In this document: one piece after another, positions 61,625-64,000 of the stretch
Layout: each line of letters starts with the position of its first letter
How positions within the stretch are numbered: position 1 is the stretch's first letter
Source of the DNA: Clostridia bacterium
Lineage (GTDB): Bacteria > Bacillota > Clostridia > Oscillospirales > CAG-272
NCBI GenBank assembly: GCA_017452525.1
Contig: JAFTMG010000024.1
Coordinates: 1-64,000 of the forward strand
Direction: 5' to 3'
Length of the DNA: 64,000 nt
Position numbers and translations under genes: made by a program
Notes under the pieces: generated by a model
Told to the model about the DNA's origin: nothing
Database searches by the model: none
The model's input: the letters and a program-made list of their open reading frames with translations, nothing else

Positions 61625-62158
61625 TCATGTTGCCTTTTCGTTTTCCACGGTGATCTGGCACGCTTTCATGGCAGAGAGCGCCGTCTCGTGGCTCTGCGGT
61701 GTCACACCGGCACAGCAATCGGCATCTACGACAATGTCCACCTCAGGGAGAGCCGCCTTTATCAACATAGCGTTGGAAATCACACAAATATCCGTGCAAA
61801 GTCCAATCAATGTAACACTTGCGAGGGGATCCTTCTCATGCATGGCAAGCAGATTCTCCACAAGACGCAAGGAGCCGAAGGTCGGCTTATCCACTACAAG
61901 ATCTGCGCGAAGCGATCTCAACTCGGGATGAAGCTGCCAGCCGTCCGTACCGCGGATGCAGTGTGGGATCGGCAAATATTTCCCTTCTCTGGTCTCCATA
62001 TAGTCCGCTTCATGGGTGTCGCGGGTATAGATCACCTTTCCGTCAAAGTTCCCGATCTTTTCCTTGACGCGCGGCACGATCTCACATGCCTCTTTCGTTC
62101 CGAGCGCACCGCAGATAAAATCGACCTGCATATCCACAACGATCAGAATATTTTGCAT
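61625..62158 (-). CDS. isochorismatase-like cysteine hydrolase (nicotinamidase type)
   Basis: 177 residues with the cysteine-hydrolase triad Asp9 (VVDMQVDF), Lys91 (VDKPTFG) and Cys125 (LCTDICV). A metal site is suggested by Asp47, His49 and His66 (DTH--DY and PHCI-GT-GW), as in nicotinamidases. It would convert nicotinamide to nicotinate for NAD salvage, though ureide hydrolases share the fold. Follows the zinc-ribbon gene by 9 nt. Ends convergent with pyk. Confidence 0.85.
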   Translation of the reverse strand: MQNILIVVDMQVDFICGALGTKEACEIVPRVKEKIGNFDGKVIYTRDTHEADYMETREGKYLPIPHCIRGTDGWQLHPELRSLRADLVVDKPTFGSLRLVENLLAMHEKDPLASVTLIGLCTDICVISNAMLIKAALPEVDIVVDADCCAGVTPQSHETALSAMKACQITVENEKAT

Positions 62159-62167
62159 ATCATCACC

Positions 62168-62455
62168 TCATTCATAACAGAATTTGCAATTCGGACATTT
62201 CGGGTAATCAAAATCATGCACCGTGCCGCAGCGCGGACACGTCTTTTGGGGCAGCTCATCATCTGTCGCGATATTCTCACCGGCATAGAACTCCAGCTTT
62301 TTGCAGGACGGACAGATATAGATCACTACCTTCATTGCCCCGGCAATCAAATTCGGAAGATCGCCCAATATCCACCCGGTCTTTCCCAGCTGCAAATATT
62401 CCTCCGACAAAAAATTCATTTCCGTATCGCATCGCAGACAAGTCAACGGCTTCAT
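62168..62455 (-). CDS. zinc-ribbon protein
   Basis: 95 residues, complete. Three or four CxxC knuckles: CLRC near 6-9, CPSC near 48-51, CPRC near 73-76 and CPNC near 87-90, ending KFCYE. The middle (ILGDLPNLIAGAMKVVIYI) is the conserved core of small clostridial zinc-ribbon proteins of unknown role. GGAGGAG lies 6 nt upstream of the ATG. Probably cotranscribed with the cysteine hydrolase gene 9 nt downstream. Confidence 0.8.
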   Translation of the reverse strand: MKPLTCLRCDTEMNFLSEEYLQLGKTGWILGDLPNLIAGAMKVVIYICPSCKKLEFYAGENIATDDELPQKTCPRCGTVHDFDYPKCPNCKFCYE

Positions 62456-62506
62456 GCTCTCTCCTCCGATTCCCCTCTTTCGCGAAGAGTAGTAGATTTT
62501 GATCTC

Positions 62507-62535
62507 ATTATAGCACAGACCTTTGAAAAATACAA
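62507..62535 (-). promoter_or_regulatory. promoter of the zinc-ribbon/cysteine hydrolase operon
   Basis: TTGTAT (62530-62535) and TATAAT (62507-62512), 17-nt spacer. Confidence 0.65.
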
Positions 62536-62700
62536 GCCTCTTTTATAGAGTACGTCGCCTGTGTATCCGGTATATGAAAATAACCGCAGAATGTTTTCGT
62601 TTCCTGTAATTATGGTTTGACAGTCTTATGGATCCATTCTGCATAAAATGCAGAAAAAGATTCATCATGCAATAACCGCTTGAAAAATTGATAGATAAAG

Positions 62701-62729
62701 AAAAGGAGCTAAAAACATTAGCTCCTTTT
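62701..62729 (-). terminator. terminator of tRNA-Ser
   Basis: Stem AAAAGGAGCT with AGCTCCTTTT and a 9-nt loop, 2 nt past the tRNA 3' end. Confidence 0.85.
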
Positions 62730-62731
62730 GG

Positions 62732-62817
62732 CGGAGAGAGAGGGATTCGAACCCTCGTGTGCTTGCGCACAAACTGATTTCGAGTCAGCCCCGTTATGAC
62801 CACTTCGATATCTCTCC
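62732..62817 (-). tRNA. tRNA-Ser (anticodon CGA)
   Basis: 86 nt. Acceptor GGAGAGA pairs with TCTCTCC, discriminator G; anticodon stem CTGA/TCAG around CT-CGA-AA reads UCG codons. A long variable arm (stem around GTGTGC/GCACAC type) marks a class II serine tRNA, and the T arm GAGGG-TTCGAAT-CCCTC is canonical. CCA is not encoded in full. Two degenerate tandem copies lie upstream in the same transcript. Confidence 0.95.
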
Positions 62818-63013
62818 ATATTCAATTTACAGAAAGATTCGACTCGAAATCAAATTGATTTCGATGTCAGCATGCGTTGCATGCAACGCGGTTATGACCA
62901 CTTCGATATCTCTCCATATTCAATTTACGGAAAGATTCGACTCGAAATCAAATTGTTTTCGATGTCAGCATGCGTTGCATGCAACGCGGTTATGACCACT
63001 TCGATATCTCTCC
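62818..63013 (-). repeat. two tandem 98-bp tRNA-Ser-like units
   Basis: Units 62818-62915 and 62916-63013 differ at 2 of 98 positions. On the minus strand each starts with the exact first 25 nt of the neighbouring tRNA-Ser, then a 16-bp perfect palindrome (GCGTTGCATGCAACGC), a damaged anticodon-arm-like stretch (GCTGACATCGAAA), a degenerate T-arm-like stretch and, in the upstream unit, TCTTTCC, which pairs fully with GGAGAGA. Each 85-nt body equals the tRNA body in length and is separated from the next by the same 13-nt spacer that precedes the tRNA. They are not usable serine tRNAs. Confidence 0.9.
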
Positions 63014-63016
63014 AAA

Positions 63017-63049
63017 ATATAACGCTGTGATTGGCTCACAGCGTTATAT
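63017..63049. promoter_or_regulatory. dyad at the start of the tRNA-Ser transcript
   Basis: A 14-bp perfect inverted repeat (ATATAACGCTGTGA and complement, 5-nt loop) directly behind the -10 box. It could be an operator or a 5' hairpin of the precursor. Confidence 0.55.
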
Positions 63050-63078
63050 ATTATAACACAACAATCCGAAAAAAGCAA
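63050..63078 (-). promoter_or_regulatory. promoter of the tRNA-Ser unit
   Basis: TTGCTT (63073-63078) and TATAAT (63050-63055), 17-nt spacer, upstream of the dyad and both tRNA-like units. Confidence 0.7.
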
Positions 63079-63116
63079 GAGCAAAAGCAAAAATTCTTTA
63101 CTTCTCCGTCGTTTTT

Positions 63117-64000
63117 TTACGCGAAATACTCCTCGGCTTCATACACGTAGATATTGCCGTAGCTCCAATTATACCCGCTTCCGTTGTGGCGGTCAAAGGT
63201 GATCCAGAAATACCGTTTACGGCTGCCGATATCCACGCCGATCACGCTTCCCCAACCTCGGAAGCCACCGTCATCGAAATTGCACTTCAAATGATCACAC
63301 CTGGAGAAATCGTCATAGGGGTATACGTCATAAAGGGCGCGACTCTTGAAGTCTGTGCCGCAGGCAAAATAGTATTTGCCCTCAAAGGGGATCATCAAGC
63401 CGCCGGTCTTCCCTCCCGTAGGGGTACGGTCTGCGAACGTAAAACCGTCCAGCGGGGAATCGGACACAAAGCGATAATAATGATATCCGTCCTCCGGCTC
63501 CAAACGGCAAACCGTCAGATGCCATTTGCCGTCAATCAAGGCAAGATCAGGATCCTCGTCCCCCTTGATCCCGGCAAACGCCGTGCGGTCAGCGCCGTCC
63601 CACGTCGGCAGCAGCGCCACGTCCACGATCTGTATGCCGTATCGGGGATCTCCCTTCAGCCTTCCCCGCGCAAGCACGTGCCCGTGTGAGAAGGAACAGA
63701 CCCATAGATACCACTCCCGCGCGCGACGGTCATAAACGACCGATGCGGCAACGTCGTTGCAACATTGCCCGTCGCCGGTATCAAAAAACATGGCACCCTC
63801 CATGCGGAAATCACAGAGTGAGGGATTCCACGACATGATGCCCTGATAGCATCCGACCTCAAGACGGGCGGAAAAGGTGATGAACAGCCTCCCACCTTCC
63901 ATCACGGGCGTGCCGTCCTCATAGGTCATCGGCTTCATGTCCGCCTGGCTGATACCGCCGCAGAGATAGCTTTCCACCTGCCGATAAGCGGCTTTTCCCT
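63117..64000 (-). CDS. beta-propeller glycosidase-like protein (partial, 5' end outside)
   Basis: About 294 codons are visible; the frame stays open to the window edge, so the N-terminus is missing. The repeating beta pattern with W-L-VCSF, GDEDPDLALIDGKWHL, PLDGFTF and GGLMIPFEGKYYFACGT resembles five-bladed propeller glycoside hydrolases (GH43 or GH130-like). The acidic residues in GDEDPD are a plausible catalytic part. The family cannot be fixed from this portion. It has no ribosome site in view and lies just downstream of nothing else; the tRNA promoter begins 39 nt past its stop. Confidence 0.6.
   Translation of the reverse strand, partial: GKAAYRQVESYLCGGISQADMKPMTYEDGTPVMEGGRLFITFSARLEVGCYQGIMSWNPSLCDFRMEGAMFFDTGDGQCCNDVAASVVYDRRAREWYLWVCSFSHGHVLARGRLKGDPRYGIQIVDVALLPTWDGADRTAFAGIKGDEDPDLALIDGKWHLTVCRLEPEDGYHYYRFVSDSPLDGFTFADRTPTGGKTGGLMIPFEGKYYFACGTDFKSRALYDVYPYDDFSRCDHLKCNFDDGGFRGWGSVIGVDIGSRKRYFWITFDRHNGSGYNWSYGNIYVYEAEEYFA

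Noticed and set aside
62793..63013. CRISPR-like array
   Set aside because: The units are 98 bp, only about two and a third copies, with no alternating spacers, and match the adjacent tRNA.

Overview
The window reads as chromosomal DNA of an uncultured, probably gut-living, spore-forming member of the Clostridia (Bacillota), plausibly Oscillospirales or a neighbouring order. The grounds are dipicolinate synthase (dpaA, dpaB), a YlmC/YmxH-type sporulation protein, the local order ylxM-ffh-rpsP-khpA and tsaE-tsaB, DUF5711, DUF4080 and DUF4097 families, medium GC, AGGAGG ribosome sites, and about two dozen sigma-A-type promoters, nearly all with a spacer of exactly 17 nt. No phage, insertion sequence or CRISPR array was seen. 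No gene-free stretch exceeds 300 bases.

Layout. 1-284: start of rpsB with an in-frame stop codon. 495-12320 (minus): a near-continuous cluster read from a ruvC promoter: ruvC, an rRNA-type methyltransferase, the ECF transporter module ecfA1-ecfA2-ecfT, truA, DUF5711, CvpA, a zinc-finger Clp ATPase (ClpE-like), a P-type ATPase homologue that has lost its catalytic motifs, and a YlmC-like protein. 12508-18541: small membrane proteins, nrdR, an LsrG-like monooxygenase, a PadR/DUF1700-like/DUF4097 operon and dpaAB. 18633-21824: comEC and a glycerophosphodiesterase. 22002-27111 (plus): M42 peptidase, ylxM-ffh-rpsP-khpA, glpK. 27228-28874: ClC channel with a RCK_C tail. 29080-34296 (plus): tsaE, tsaB, rpiB, ispD, ispF, rpe, ackA.

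34339-37846: an AraC regulator divergent from an SDR, a type I dehydroquinase-like protein and a quinone-oxidoreductase-like protein, probably a small catabolic unit. 37925-44563 (minus): a tight seven-gene operon of housecleaning-type enzymes (Nudix, S51 peptidase, HD nucleotidase, double Nudix, methyltransferase, a GrpB-pyrophosphatase-GNAT-GNAT fusion, B12/radical SAM). 44684-46077: a self-cleaving-type S24 repressor divergent from a small membrane protein. 46206-54767: EF-G paralogue, TatD, metG, nagA, an XRE regulator. 54978-60089: SIS protein and AraM-like dehydrogenase, divergent from a DeoR regulator and a GH2 beta-mannosidase. Then pyk, a cysteine hydrolase, a zinc-ribbon protein, tRNA-Ser(CGA) and a beta-propeller glycosidase-like protein cut by the window end.

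Most striking are (i) two 98-bp, 96/98 identical units in tandem upstream of tRNA-Ser, each beginning with the first 25 nt of that tRNA and able to close a tRNA-like acceptor stem; (ii) the catalytically dead P-type ATPase, 6 nt downstream of the Clp ATPase gene; (iii) the four-domain fusion; and (iv) a stop codon inside rpsB. Several promoters carry perfect dyads (ylxM, ackA, tRNA-Ser, the araC/SDR overlap) suggesting dedicated regulators.
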